Below, piece by piece: positions 39,481 to 48,848 of a stretch of DNA of 64,000 nt. Made by a program: the position numbers and the translations under genes. Below the pieces are notes generated by a model. It was not told where the DNA came from. It was given only the letters and a program-made list of their open reading frames with translations, and searched no databases. The first letter of the stretch is position 1, and every line of letters starts with the position of its first letter. The stretch comes from Streptomyces luteolifulvus (GTDB lineage Bacteria; Actinomycetota; Actinomycetes; Streptomycetales; Streptomycetaceae): NCBI RefSeq assembly GCF_008806595.1, contig NZ_VZRB01000006.1, positions 248,001 to 312,000 on the forward strand, given 5' to 3'.

Positions 39481-39959
39481 CGCCACGCACTGCGTTGGCT
39501 TGAGCGGGCCCAACTGCGGGCGGCACATAGCATCGCGCAGTTGTGCCGCCAGCAGCACCGGCCCAGCCGCGGGCAACACCAGCCCAGCCGCGGGCAGTCG
39601 TACCGCTGGGGCGGCGCCCGTCCCAAGGAGAGCGGCACCCCGCAAGCGCGGGTGAGCGGAACATCGCGGCCAGACAGACACGCTGTGCGTTGCACCGGAG
39701 GGCTGGGCACCGCCGCAATCGACCGTCCCGGCTGAGCGCCGTCGCGGCGGGAGGAAGGTGCGCCGGTCGCATACCGGGCAAGACCCCTGCACCCTGCAAC
39801 CCGCAACTCGGCACCGCCGCAAACCCCCGGCGCGGCATCGCGCCGTCGCGGTGGAGAGAAGCCGTTCACCGGAGTCCGTCGTTCCCGTTGCATAGTCCGT
39901 CGTTCCCGTTGCATAACGGTAAGGCCACTTCACCCTCCGTTAACCCACCCCACCCAGGA
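39481..39959. repeat. non-coding region with dispersed Streptomyces-type intergenic repeats
   Basis: About 480 bases without a gene. CCCAGCCGCGGGCA occurs twice (around 39560-39598), followed by GC-rich dyads (GTACCGCTGGGGCGGC, CAAGCGCGGGTG) of a kind I know as common extragenic elements in Streptomyces. A 21-base tandem duplication lies at 39873-39914. Open frames through here have no start sites or composition typical of genes. It is upstream of the truncated solute-binding gene. Confidence 0.5.
39873..39914. repeat. two exact tandem copies of a 21-bp unit
   Basis: AGTCCGTCGTTCCCGTTGCA plus T occurs at 39873-39893 and again, exactly, at 39894-39914, immediately before an A/T-richer stretch leading into the truncated gene at 39990. 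The duplicates are perfect, so the event is recent or the element is maintained. Confidence 0.9.
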
Positions 39960-39989
39960 ATGTGGAGTTCCGCGAGCACGCTCCCCGCC

Positions 39990-40660
39990 GTGAGACGTAT
40001 CGCAGGAATCGTCCTCGCGGTGTTGCTGATCGGCGGAGTGGTGGCAGCCGTCGTAGCGGGCCGGCAAGACGGGGACACGGGCACGGCAACGAAGACCGTG
40101 CGCGCAGTCATCGGATCGGAGAAGGCGGAGTTCTTCGCCGATCCCGACGTGGTGAAGGCCCTCGCCGCCAAGGGCTACACCGTGAAGACGGAGACGTCCG
40201 GCTCGTGGGCCATGGAGGGCCTCGACCTCAAGGGCTACGACTTCGCCTTCCCCTCCAGCCGGGCTCCCGCCGACGAACTCGCCGGCAAGTACCACGTACG
40301 CGGAACCCTGCCGCGGCCCTTCTACTCGCCCCTCGTCGTCGTGGCGCACCGAGGCGCCGCCGAGGTGCTGGCCGCGGGCGGGCTTGCCACGCTGGACAAG
40401 AACCGCGGCACCCTGAAGATGGCGGCGTATCTCGACGCGGCCCGCCGCGACCGGACCTGGCAGCAGCTCGAGGGCGCCGCCCAGTACGGGGAGCTGACCG
40501 GCACCCTCTTCATCGCCTCCACCGACCCGGAGACCTCCAACTCGGGTGCCCTCTATCTCGCCGCCGCCTCCTATGTCGCGAACGGCGGCCGGGTCGCCGC
40601 GAGCGACGCCGACGTCGACCGCACCGCGCCCCTGATGCGCAAGCTGGTCAGCGTGCAGTG
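39990..40660 (+). pseudogene. truncated substrate-binding-type protein (3' end deleted)
   Basis: Starting at GTG 39990 (or ATG 39960) the protein has a membrane anchor (RIAGIVLAVLLIGGVVAAVV) and an extracytoplasmic domain (VIGSEKAEFFADPDVVKALA, TETSGSWAMEGLDLKGYDFA, STDPETSNSGALYLAAASYV) typical of the solute-binding-like proteins that Streptomyces encode before tellurite/anion-resistance and VWA genes. It stops being recognisable after KLVSVQ at about residue 222. The frame continues 90 residues only because it reads through the antisense of the neighbouring gene. The downstream partner genes are absent. I infer that a deletion removed its last ~130 residues and whatever lay between the two genes. 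Confidence 0.65.
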
Positions 40661-41756
40661 CAGCCAGTACTGGCTGCCGGCGGCATTGGTGGTGACCGCG
40701 AACAGCCGGGAACCGTCGGCCGACCACTCCATGCCGCGCGGGGCGACCCGGTCGCCGTCGAGGCTGCCTTCGAAGACGAACTCCAGCGGGGCCGTCGAGT
40801 CGGCCGGGTCGGCGGGCTGGAGCAGCAGGTCGGGCGTGGAGCCGGTGGCCGCCGCGCCGCGCGCCAGGTACGAGCCGTCGCCGCTGAGGGCGACCGATCT
40901 CGCGGTGGCCCCGGACGGGAGCGCCGGGTAGCCGTTCGCCGCGTCCGACAGATCGCCGGTGTGGAGCAGCCGGGTGCCGTGGGCCGCGTCGGCGACGGCG
41001 ACCTTGCTGCCGTCGGCGGAGAACGCGAGGTCCTTCAGATCGAGGGCGCCCTTGCCCTCACTGTCGGCGAAGCGGCGGGGCGGCGCCTCGTACGAGAGAG
41101 CCGTCGCTGGTGTCGTACACCGTGAGGAAGGGGTCGGCCGCGTTGTCGTTGCGCGGCTGGCCCATCAGCATCCGGTTGCCCGGGCCGGCTTCGATCTTGA
41201 GCTTGCCGTAGTCGTTCCAGCCGGTGCGGGTGTGCACGCCGTTCACGATGCCGTCCAGATGGGTCTGGGCGGTGGGGCACGCGCCCGCATCCTGCGAGTA
41301 GGGCGTGGTGAAGTACAACTGGCCGCCGGAGAAGGCGAGTTCCCGGCCGCAGGTGTCGGTGTTGGTGGAGGCGAGGAAGGCCGGTTGGAAGGTGGTGGTG
41401 TCGTACGTCTGGATCTGCTCGCGCAGACCGGCGTAGAGCTTGCTGCTGTCGGCGCTGAGGGCCAGACCCGAGACATGGGCCGGGGTCTGGAGGGTGGTCA
41501 GACGCTCGCCCCGGAAGTCGTAGACGGCGATGACGCCCTTGTTGAGGTAGTAGTCGGTGTTGCTGTCCGCCACGAACACGCGCTGGTGCACGGAGTCGAC
41601 CGCGATCGCCGAGAACGACGAGATCGGCAGCTTGGCCACCGCGTCGGAGGCCGCCGCATGGGCGGCGGGCGCCGCGGCGACGGTCAGGCCGGCCCCGGCG
41701 AGTGCGGCGGCGACCAGTGTGGCCGCGAGACGTCCGGGACGGTGTGCAGCATTCAA
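40661..41756 (-). pseudogene. frameshifted, truncated secreted beta-propeller (lactonase/YncE-like) protein
   Basis: On the minus strand from TTG 41756 (GGGGGG before it) there is a signal peptide (AATLVAAALAGAGLTVAAAP, cleavage near AHAAA). Propeller repeats follow: KLPISSFSAIAVDSVHQRVF, GLALSADSSKLYAGLREQIQ, ELAFSGGQLYFTTPYSQDAG. At about 41095 the frame breaks; a neighbouring frame then continues YEAPPRRFADSEGKGALDLK and more blade-like sequence (LAFSADGSKVAVADAAHGTR, MEWSADGSRLFAVTTNAAGS) down to YWLHC at about 40663. There it meets the truncated end of the opposite gene. So the gene has both a frameshift and a missing 3' end. Likely non-functional; family is 7-bladed propeller, exact role unknown. 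Confidence 0.7.
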
Positions 41757-41868
41757 CTGTGCCCCCCACAGGCTGAGTTGGGTGTCCGCTGCGTTCGGAC
41801 AGACACCTGTGACAACCATGTAACAGCCGTGAAGATCCTTGGATCAAGGGGGCGCGACCACGGGCGAA

Positions 41869-41922
41869 GGCCTGTCGTCGTACCGGTCCCGTCGGGGCGG
41901 ACGGGGAGTACGACGACAGGCC
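41869..41922 (-). terminator. strong hairpin downstream of pckG
   Basis: A perfect 15-base stem, GGCCTGTCGTCGTAC (41869-41883) with GTACGACGACAGGCC (41908-41922), enclosing a smaller CCCGTC/GACGGG hairpin. It lies 112 bases after the PEP carboxykinase stop (leftward), with only the broken propeller gene beyond. Confidence 0.75.
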
Positions 41923-42033
41923 CAGGGCCCCGCACGCCGTTGTACGGGACCTCGCCGGTCTGCACCGCGGCCGGCCGTGACGATCGCAGGTCAGGGCAAG
42001 ATCGGACCGGCCGCGGAGTTCTCGGGAGGACGC

Positions 42034-43863
42034 TCAGCCCAGGCGCTCCACCAGCGCCCGGTACTCGTCCCACAGCTCCTTCGGGGTGTGCTCGCCGAAG
42101 GTGTTGAGGTGATCGGGGACCAGGGCGGCCTCCTCGCGCCAGACCTCCTTGTCGACCGTGAGCAGGAAGTCCAGGTCGGAGTCGGCCAGCTCCAGGCCGT
42201 TGGTGTCCAGGGCCTCCCTGGTCGGCAGGATGCCGATCGGGGTCTCGACGCCCTCGGCCTTGCCGTCGAGCCGCTCGACGATCCACTTCAGGACGCGGCT
42301 GTTCTCGCCGAAGCCGGGCCAGACGAACTTGCCCTCGTCGTTCTTGCGGAACCAGTTGACGTAGTAGATCTTCGGGAGCTTCGACTGGTCCTTGTCCTTG
42401 GCGACATCGACCCAGTGACCCATGTAGTCACCCATGTTGTAGCCGCAGAACGGCAGCATGGCGAAGGGGTCGCGGCGCAGTTCGCCGACCTTGCCCTCGG
42501 CGGCGGCGGTCTTCTCGGAGGCCACGTTGGCGCCGAGGAAGACACCGTGGTTCCAGTCGAAGGACTCCGTCACCAGCGGTACGGCGGTGGCGCGGCGGCC
42601 ACCGAAGAGGATCGCCGAGATCGGCACGCCCTTCGGGTCCTCCCACTCGGGCGCGATGATCGGGCACTGCGAGGCGGGGACGGTGAAGCGGGAGTTCGGG
42701 TGGGCAGCCGGGGTCTCGGCTGCCGGAGTCCAGTCGTTGCCCTTCCAGTCCGTGAGGTGGGCCGGAGCCTCCTCGGTCAGGCCCTCCCACCACACGTCGC
42801 CGTCGTCGGTGAGCGCGACGTTGGTGAAGACCGAGTTGCCCCACAAGGTCTTGATGGCGTTGGCGTTGGTGTGCTCGCCCGTGCCGGGCGCGACGCCGAA
42901 GAAGCCGGCCTCGGGGTTGATCGCGTACAGCCGCCCGTCCTCACCGAACCGCATCCAGGCGATGTCGTCACCGATCGTCTCCACGGTCCAGCCGGAGATG
43001 GTCGGGTCGAGCATGGAGAGGTTGGTCTTGCCGCAGGCGCTCGGGAACGCGGCGGCGACGTACTTGGACTCGCCCTGCGGCGGGGTCAGCTTCAGGATCA
43101 GCATGTGCTCGGCGAGCCAGCCCTCGTCACGCGCCATGACGGAGGCGATGCGCAGGGCGTAGCACTTCTTGCCGAGCAGGGCGTTGCCGCCGTAGCCGGA
43201 GCCGTAGGACCAGATCTCGCGGGTCTCGGGGAAGTGGGAGATGTACTTGGTGGAGTTGCACGGCCACGCGACGTCGGCCTCTCCCTGAGCCAGCGGGGCG
43301 CCGAGGGTGTGCACGGCCTTCACGAAGAAGCCGTCGGAGCCCAGCTCGTCGAGGACGGGCTGTCCCATACGGGTCATCGTGCGCATGGACACGGCGACAT
43401 AGGCGGAGTCGGTGATCTCGACGCCGATCGCGGAGAGGTCCGAGCCCAGCGGGCCCATGCAGAACGGGACGACGTACATCGTCCGGCCGCGCATCGAGCC
43501 GCGGAAGACACCGCCCTGGCCGTCGGTCCCCCGGAAGATCTCCCGCATCTCGGCGGGTGCCTTCCAGTGGTTGGTCGGGCCGGCGTCCTCCTCCTTCTCG
43601 GAGCAGATGAAGGTCCGGTCCTCGACCCGCGCGACATCGGTCGGGTCGGAAGCGGCGTAGTACGAGTTGGGGCGCTTGATCGGGTCGAGTTTCCTGAAGG
43701 TTCCCTTGGCCACGAGCTCCTCGCACAGTCGCTCGTACTCGGCCTCTGATCCGTCACACCAGACCACGCTGTCCGGCTGCGTCAGTTCGGCGATGTCGTT
43801 CACCCAGGAGATCAGTTCCTGGTGGTTGGTGGGGACGGGGGGAGCCGCGATGTCGCGCGCCAC
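42034..43863 (-). CDS. pckG: phosphoenolpyruvate carboxykinase (GTP)
   Basis: A 609-residue GTP-dependent PEPCK, full length for the family. Motifs: [20 protein letters not shown], the oxaloacetate-binding CNSTKY region, [20 protein letters not shown], the P-loop [10 protein letters not shown] (residues 273-282) with the reactive Cys and catalytic Lys, [20 protein letters not shown], and the GTP-specific [12 protein letters not shown] and [10 protein letters not shown]. It converts oxaloacetate to phosphoenolpyruvate, the first committed step of gluconeogenesis. GTG start at 43863 with TAGGAG eight bases upstream. It is a single-gene unit ended by the 41869-41922 hairpin and divergent from the hemolysin III gene. 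Confidence 0.98.
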   Translation of the reverse strand: MARDIAAPPVPTNHQELISWVNDIAELTQPDSVVWCDGSEAEYERLCEELVAKGTFRKLDPIKRPNSYYAASDPTDVARVEDRTFICSEKEEDAGPTNHWKAPAEMREIFRGTDGQGGVFRGSMRGRTMYVVPFCMGPLGSDLSAIGVEITDSAYVAVSMRTMTRMGQPVLDELGSDGFFVKAVHTLGAPLAQGEADVAWPCNSTKYISHFPETREIWSYGSGYGGNALLGKKCYALRIASVMARDEGWLAEHMLILKLTPPQGESKYVAAAFPSACGKTNLSMLDPTISGWTVETIGDDIAWMRFGEDGRLYAINPEAGFFGVAPGTGEHTNANAIKTLWGNSVFTNVALTDDGDVWWEGLTEEAPAHLTDWKGNDWTPAAETPAAHPNSRFTVPASQCPIIAPEWEDPKGVPISAILFGGRRATAVPLVTESFDWNHGVFLGANVASEKTAAAEGKVGELRRDPFAMLPFCGYNMGDYMGHWVDVAKDKDQSKLPKIYYVNWFRKNDEGKFVWPGFGENSRVLKWIVERLDGKAEGVETPIGILPTREALDTNGLELADSDLDFLLTVDKEVWREEAALVPDHLNTFGEHTPKELWDEYRALVERLG

Positions 43864-44183
43864 GATTGCTCCTAGAAGAAGGGTTTTTTGTTGGAGGCCC
43901 CGTGGGGGCTGCGACCCGGATGCGTCTCGGGGTGACTCTGGCGCTCATCCGGTGCCGACCGCACTCATTTGATCATCCGACGAGAGTGCGCATATGTCCA
44001 GAGGAGCGCACAGGTGAGCGACGTGAGGATCGCCACGTGTAGAACTGCCTCTTTGCGTGCACGTTGGGTTCAGCTGAAGGTTCTTTTGCGTAACAGGCGA
44101 CCCGCCAACTCCCATGAGAGAATGGCCACTCTTCGCCGTTCCGTAGGCGGAAGCGATCCGTAACCTACGGTTCCGTAGGTACG
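43864..44183. other. divergent intergenic region, pckG and hemolysin III
   Basis: About 320 bases. Holds the pckG leader on the left (with an A-rich tract before its Shine-Dalgarno when read leftward) and the CTACGG palindrome before the hemolysin III gene on the right. No gene or RNA gene seen. A GTTCA...GTTCT pair at 44068-44084 is spaced 12 rather than 11 bases, so I do not call it a PhoP box. Confidence 0.4.
44163..44180. promoter_or_regulatory. perfect 8+2+8 palindrome at the hemolysin III start
   Basis: ACCTACGGTTCCGTAGGT is a perfect inverted repeat three bases before the ATG at 44184. Another CCGTAGG half-site lies upstream near 44145. The size and symmetry fit a TetR-family operator; if occupied it would block transcription or leaderless translation of the gene. 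The nearest TetR gene is at 44984. Confidence 0.55.
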
Positions 44184-44906
44184 ATGCGCCGCATGACTGC
44201 GCCCGTCCCCGACGCGCCCACGGACACGCCGGCCGCCGGCCGCGGTCCCGTCGCGCTCTCCCTGCCGCATCCGGTCAAGCCCAAGCTCCGCGGCTGGCTG
44301 CATCTCGGCATGTTTCCGGCCGCGCTCGTCGCGGGCCTGGTGCTGACCGCCCTCGCCGACTCCCCCCGCGGACGGATCGCCTGCGGGATCTACGCACTGA
44401 CGGCGTGCCTGCTGTTCGGCGTGAGCGCGCTGTACCACCGGGGCACATGGAACCCCCGGATGGACGGCATTCTGCGCCGTCTGGATCACGCCAATATCTT
44501 CTTGATCATCGCGGGCACCTACACCCCGCTGACCCTGCTGCTCCTGCCGGGCGCCAAGGGGCAGTGGCTGCTGTGGGGCATCTGGGGAGCGGCGGCCGCG
44601 GGCATCGTCTTCCGGGTGTTCTGGGTCGGCGCCCCGCGCTGGCTCTACACCCCCTGTTACATCGCGATGGGCTGGGCGGCCGTCTTCTTTCTGCCGGACT
44701 TCATGCGATCGGGCGGGATAGCGGTCCTGGTCCTGGTGATCGTCGGGGGCCTGCTCTACAGCGCGGGCGGGGTGATCTACGGGATCAAGCGCCCCAACCC
44801 GTCACCGCGCTGGTTCGGCTTCCACGAGGTGTTCCACTCCTTCACCCTGGCGGCGTTCGTCGTCCACTACGTCGGGATCTCACTGGTGGCCTACCAGCAC
44901 GGGTGA
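44184..44906 (+). CDS. hemolysin III family (PAQR/YqfA-type) membrane protein
   Basis: A 240-residue PAQR-family protein (PF03006) with seven hydrophobic segments. Hallmarks are FGVSALYHRGTWNPRMDGIL (Ser-His), LRRLDHANIFLIIAGTYTPL, and HEVFHSFTLAAFVVHYVGIS near the end, in which the His pair of HEVFH with the earlier His/Asp forms the metal site seen in PAQR proteins. The biological role in bacteria is unclear; the family name comes from an early hemolysis report. The start is ATG 44184 (or 44193); no clear Shine-Dalgarno, the palindrome sits directly before it. Confidence 0.9.
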   Translation: MRRMTAPVPDAPTDTPAAGRGPVALSLPHPVKPKLRGWLHLGMFPAALVAGLVLTALADSPRGRIACGIYALTACLLFGVSALYHRGTWNPRMDGILRRLDHANIFLIIAGTYTPLTLLLLPGAKGQWLLWGIWGAAAAGIVFRVFWVGAPRWLYTPCYIAMGWAAVFFLPDFMRSGGIAVLVLVIVGGLLYSAGGVIYGIKRPNPSPRWFGFHEVFHSFTLAAFVVHYVGISLVAYQHG

Positions 44907-44922
44907 CACCCGCTGCCCGTGA

Positions 44923-44955
44923 TGGACAGTCCCTCCATTTTGAGAGCTACTCTCA
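44923..44955 (+). promoter_or_regulatory. TetR gene promoter with overlapping inverted repeat
   Basis: TGGACA (44923-44928) and TACTCT (44948-44953) are a candidate -35/-10 pair with a 19-base spacer. TGAGAG-CTA-CTCTCA (44941-44955) is a perfect 6-base dyad covering the -10. This is the classical layout for TetR autorepression. Confidence 0.55.
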
Positions 44956-44983
44956 TTTCGTGGCCTGCCGACCATGCCCGACA

Positions 44984-45622
44984 ATGACCTCCATGACGGC
45001 CGCACGCACCACCTCCCCCGCCGACCGCCCCCGGCTGGGGCTGCGCGAGCGGAAGAAGATCAAGACGCGTGAGGCGATCCGCACCGCGACGTACGCACTG
45101 ATCAAGGAACAGGGGTACGACGCCACGACGATCGAGCAGATCGCCGACCGCGCCGAGGTGTCACCGTCGACCGTCTTCCGCTACTTCCCGGCCAAGGAGG
45201 ACATCGTCCTCACGGATGAGTCCGACCCGGTCCTACTGGAGAAGTTGCGTGCCCGGCCCGTGGACGAACCGTGGCCGGACACCATCCGGCATGTGATGCG
45301 GGAGGCCGTCCGCACGGGCGTCGAGCAGGACCCGGAGGTGGCCCGGCTGCGCACCCGTCTGATGGTCCAGGTCCCCGCGGTGCGCTCCCGGATGATGGAG
45401 AGCATGTCGGTCACCGGCCGCATGCTCTGCACCGCCATCGCCGAGCGCACCGGCCGGGACCCGGACAGCCTGGAGGTGAGGGTGTACGCGATGTCCCTCG
45501 TCGGCGGCCTGATGGAGACCTCCCTCTACTGGGCCGAGAACGGCCACCGGGACGACTTCGCCGCCCTCGTCGACCGGACCCTGGACATCCTGCAACACGG
45601 CCTCCCCCGGGAAAATCGCTGA
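44984..45622 (+). CDS. TetR/AcrR family transcriptional regulator
   Basis: A 212-residue regulator. N-terminal basic extension, then the TetR helix-turn-helix (KIKTREAIRTATYALIKEQG, YDATTIEQIADRAEVSPSTV, FRYFPAKEDIVLTD, residues about 24-72), then a helical ligand-binding/dimerisation domain similar to the TetR_C group of actinobacteria (EALRLRTRLMVQVPAVRSRM type). ATG at 44984 or 44993. The upstream dyad at 44941-44955 indicates autoregulation. The palindrome before the hemolysin III gene has a different half-site, so a second target is not clear. Ligand unknown. Confidence 0.88.
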   Translation: MTSMTAARTTSPADRPRLGLRERKKIKTREAIRTATYALIKEQGYDATTIEQIADRAEVSPSTVFRYFPAKEDIVLTDESDPVLLEKLRARPVDEPWPDTIRHVMREAVRTGVEQDPEVARLRTRLMVQVPAVRSRMMESMSVTGRMLCTAIAERTGRDPDSLEVRVYAMSLVGGLMETSLYWAENGHRDDFAALVDRTLDILQHGLPRENR

Positions 45623-45656
45623 GCCCCCGCACGGGCCGCCGTGACATGCTGACCCG

Positions 45657-46388
45657 GTGAGCGCACCGGAGATCCACCTGGAATTCGCCCCCGAGCTGGC
45701 CGTCTTCGTCCCGCAGGGGCGGCGGGACGGCGCGAGCGCGCTCGCCGTCGACGGACTCTCCTCCCTCGGCCATGTCGTCGAGTCGGCCGGCGTCCCGCTG
45801 ACCGAGGTCGGCGTGCTCCTCGTCGACGGCCGCGAGGTCCCGGTGTCGTACATCCCGGCAGGCGGCGAATCCGTACGGGTACGGACGGTCGAGCGGCCCC
45901 AGCGGGTACACGGCGCGCCCCTGCGCTTCCTCCTCGACGTCCACCTCGGAACCCTCGCCCGGCGGCTGCGCCTGCTGGGCGTGGACACGGCGTACGAGTC
46001 GACGGACATCGGCGACCCCGCCCTCGCCGCCCGCTCCGCCGCCGAGAAGCGGGTCATGCTCAGCCGCGACCGCGGCCTGCTGCGCCGCCGCGAACTGTGG
46101 GCGGGCGCCTTCGTCTACAGCACCCGCCCCGAGGAGCAACTGCGGGACGTCCTGGACCGGTTCCGGCCCGAGCTCAGGCCATGGACCCGGTGCACCGCCT
46201 GCAACGGACTGCTCAAGGAGGCCACCAAGGAGGAGGTGGCGGACCAGTTGCAGGGCGGGACGCAGCGGTCGTACGACGTCTTCGCACAGTGCCGGCAGTG
46301 CGGGCGGGCGTACTGGAAGGGCGCGCACCACGAGCAGCTGGTGGCCATCGTGGAGCGCGCCCTGGACGAGTTCGCGGGTGAACGCTAG
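45657..46388 (+). CDS. Mut7-C family protein (N-terminal ubiquitin-like and PIN-like RNase domains)
   Basis: A 243-residue protein. Residues 1-80 match the ubiquitin-like domain often preceding Mut7-C (IHLEFAPELAVFVPQGRRDG, VGVLLVDGREVPVSYIPAGG). From about 90 is the Mut7-C domain (PF01927): FLLDVHLGTLARRLRLLGVD, the acidic ESTDIGDPALAARSAAEKRV and MLSRDRGLLRR, a PIN-like nuclease core. It is followed by a zinc ribbon with C-x-x-C pairs (WTRCTACNGLL, FAQCRQCGRAYW). Predicted metal-dependent RNase activity; target unknown. GTG start at 45657. It converges on the oxidase gene with a four-base tail overlap. Confidence 0.88.
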   Translation: MSAPEIHLEFAPELAVFVPQGRRDGASALAVDGLSSLGHVVESAGVPLTEVGVLLVDGREVPVSYIPAGGESVRVRTVERPQRVHGAPLRFLLDVHLGTLARRLRLLGVDTAYESTDIGDPALAARSAAEKRVMLSRDRGLLRRRELWAGAFVYSTRPEEQLRDVLDRFRPELRPWTRCTACNGLLKEATKEEVADQLQGGTQRSYDVFAQCRQCGRAYWKGAHHEQLVAIVERALDEFAGER

Positions 46389-48817
46389 CTCTTTGTCACG
46401 TCGGCCTTTCCGCAGGCGATTCCGTCCCGGTTGCGGTCCAGGCCCAGCGGGTCGTCCCTGCCGTTGATCTTCAGCCGGCCGTAGTCGTTCTTCTTCAGCC
46501 AGGCGCACCGCGCGGCCGTCGTCTTCTTCACCTTCGCCGGGAAGGCGGTCGGCACACACACATTGATCGAGCCGTAGTGCCGGTCGCAGCCGGAGACGGT
46601 GACGGGCACCTTCTGCGAGGTCCGCTTCTTCCCGGGCTTGGTGACCTTGCCCTCCAGCGAGTCGGCGAAGGAGTGGACGTGCGCCGAGGCGTCGGTGGCG
46701 CTCAGCGCCTGCGGGCCCTGGAGGTGCACCCACTTCGCCACCGACGGCACGCCGTTCGCGTCCACCGCGAAGAGCATGTACCAGCCGGGCGGGGCCAGGT
46801 TGGGGTTGCTCGTCACGTTCAGGTCGACGTTGTTGCCGTCCACCGACAGCGGCAGGTCCACGAACCGCTGGTTCGGGTCCGAGGAGTGGGTCACCGCCGC
46901 CGGGCGGATCAGCTCGGCCTTGGCGACGGGCCGGTCGACGGTGATCCGCTGGGTGTCGCCGTAGTTCCACTCGGTGTCGATCACCGAAGTGATCGTCGGA
47001 CGCGTGCCCTTGAGCAGATAGGGCGGCGTGTAGATGGACACGTTGTGGTTCCAGGTGCCGTTGCCCGGGTTGTCGCCGGTCGACATCACCCGCCCGTCGG
47101 GCAGCAGGAACGACGACGAGTGGTAGCCGCGGGCCTGCGGGTCGGCGGCCACCGGGTCGAAGGTGTTGCTCTCCGGGTCGTAGATCGACGACTCGAAGAC
47201 CGGATCGGCCCGGTTGTGCAGCGCGCCACCCGTCTCCAGGACCTTGCCGTCGGGCAGCAGTACGGCGGACACGTACATCTTGCCCTGGTTGCCGGTCTGG
47301 GCGACCTTGCCGTTGCCGAGGTCGACCGTGCCCTGCGGGATCGGCGGGCCGGCCACATAGGACGGGTTGGCCTGCTTGAGGTCGATGATGTCGGTCAGCC
47401 GGTTGGCGTCAGGGTTGGAGTCGATGTTGCCGCCGCCGAGGGTGAGGACCTTCTGGTCCTGCGCCGGGGGCAGCAGCACGCTCGCCGACTGGTCGCGCTC
47501 GTCCTTGTTCCTGAGGCCCGGGATCTGCGTGATCGTGTTGGCGTCGTAGTCGTAGACCGCCGAGCCGGTGCCCGGGATGTTGTTGCCGAAGACATGACTT
47601 CCGGAGTAGAAGAGGCGGCCGTCCTGCATCAGGATCATCGACGGGTACAGACCCCAGAACGACCAGGTCTGGTTGACCTTCCACAGCGGCTGCCACTGCT
47701 GGTCCTTGTCCGACCAGTACTCGGCGGTCACCGAGCCGGACGAGTCCTCGCGCAGCCCGCCGAAGGAGATGACGTCACCGTTGCCGAGCTCGGTCGCCGA
47801 CGGGTACCAGTGGCCGTCGTTCATGTTGTTGGTCTTGCTGTAGGTCTCGGTGACCGGGTCGAAGATGTACGAGTCCTTGAAGCCCTCGTAGCCGTGCCCG
47901 CCCGGCACCGGGTACGCCTTGTTGCCGCTCATCACCAGCACGCGCCCGTCCTGGAGCTGGACGTGGCCGGCGCAGAACATGTCCTTCGGCGTGGGGACGA
48001 CCTTGTAGCTGCCGGTGGCCGGGTTGTAGACGGCGCTGGTGAACGTGCCCGCGTTGAACTGCTCCTCGCTGTTGCCGGAGCCCGCGATCAGCAGCACCTT
48101 GCCGTTCTTCAGGACGACGGAGTGCATCGAGCGGACCGGGTTCTGCGTGGGCAGCACATCCCACTTGCCGTTGGCGCACTCCTCGGCCGTGCCGGTGCAG
48201 GCCGCGGGCGGCAGGACGTCGGGGACCTGCTCCATCGTGTAGTCGTCGGTCGTCGCCGAGCCGGTGCCGTACACCGACACACCCCAGGTGATGCGGTCCG
48301 TGCCGGCCGGGATCTCGGGGGTGCGGACCGTGGCCTGCGTCCAGTTCCCCTGCATCTCCAGCGTCTTGAGGTCGGTCCAGTACTGCCAGCCGGCGGTCGT
48401 GTCGTGCCGGAACAGGGTGACGTTCGCGTCCGGGGTGGTCGTCTTGTACCAGAGCGACAGGTCGTACTGCTTGCCCGCCGTCACCACCGGCGCGCACTCC
48501 GTCGACTCGGTGATCAGCGCCTTGCGGTCGCCGTCGACCCGGCGGGTCAGCTCGACCTTCATGGCCTTGCCGCCGGAGTGGGCGTCGGAGGTGTGGGTGA
48601 AGGTGAAGTCGTTGTCGCCCCAGCCGGACTTCTCCCAGCAGTACGGCATCCCGTCCGCGCCGGCCGTCTCGAACCCGGGGTTCTTGACCAGGTTGGCGGC
48701 CGCCGCGGACTGCGGCGAGGTGAGCAGAAGACCGGCGGTCAGGGCGCCCACCCCGACCAGTGCCGTCCTTCTTCGGAGTCTGTTCGGACTGTGGCTGGTC
48801 ACGCGGGGTTGTGTCAC
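46385..48817 (-). CDS. secreted galactose oxidase-like radical copper oxidase with excalibur domain
   Basis: An 810-residue exported oxidase. Signal peptide residues about 1-41 (VGVGALTAGLLLTSPQSAAA). Residues about 42-200 form a carbohydrate-binding-like domain. The Kelch propeller and the C-terminal DUF1929 domain carry the copper-site residues expected of GlxA/galactose oxidase: Cys282 (MFCAGH) to crosslink Tyr338 (GHWYPS), Tyr565-His566 (GYHSSS) and His644 (VTHSSDPNQR). All are present. The C-terminus has an excalibur calcium-binding domain (DRNRDGIACG), an extra not seen in classic GlxA. It would oxidise glycan alcohols to aldehydes. Last of four leftward genes with three glycan synthesis genes. 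GTG start. Confidence 0.92.
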   Translation of the reverse strand: MTQPRVTSHSPNRLRRRTALVGVGALTAGLLLTSPQSAAAANLVKNPGFETAGADGMPYCWEKSGWGDNDFTFTHTSDAHSGGKAMKVELTRRVDGDRKALITESTECAPVVTAGKQYDLSLWYKTTTPDANVTLFRHDTTAGWQYWTDLKTLEMQGNWTQATVRTPEIPAGTDRITWGVSVYGTGSATTDDYTMEQVPDVLPPAACTGTAEECANGKWDVLPTQNPVRSMHSVVLKNGKVLLIAGSGNSEEQFNAGTFTSAVYNPATGSYKVVPTPKDMFCAGHVQLQDGRVLVMSGNKAYPVPGGHGYEGFKDSYIFDPVTETYSKTNNMNDGHWYPSATELGNGDVISFGGLREDSSGSVTAEYWSDKDQQWQPLWKVNQTWSFWGLYPSMILMQDGRLFYSGSHVFGNNIPGTGSAVYDYDANTITQIPGLRNKDERDQSASVLLPPAQDQKVLTLGGGNIDSNPDANRLTDIIDLKQANPSYVAGPPIPQGTVDLGNGKVAQTGNQGKMYVSAVLLPDGKVLETGGALHNRADPVFESSIYDPESNTFDPVAADPQARGYHSSSFLLPDGRVMSTGDNPGNGTWNHNVSIYTPPYLLKGTRPTITSVIDTEWNYGDTQRITVDRPVAKAELIRPAAVTHSSDPNQRFVDLPLSVDGNNVDLNVTSNPNLAPPGWYMLFAVDANGVPSVAKWVHLQGPQALSATDASAHVHSFADSLEGKVTKPGKKRTSQKVPVTVSGCDRHYGSINVCVPTAFPAKVKKTTAARCAWLKKNDYGRLKINGRDDPLGLDRNRDGIACGKADVTKS

Positions 48818-48848
48818 GTGGTTCTCCTTGCTGTGCGGCTCCTGTGCT

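Noticed and set aside
39481..39959. Possible CRISPR array in the repeat-rich stretch
   Set aside because: Only two copies of each short repeat and no regular spacers; no cas gene in the window.
44068..44090. PhoP-box-like GTTCA repeats before the hemolysin III gene
   Set aside because: The half-sites are 12 bases apart and the second is GTTCT; the published repeat is 11 bases with GTTCACC.
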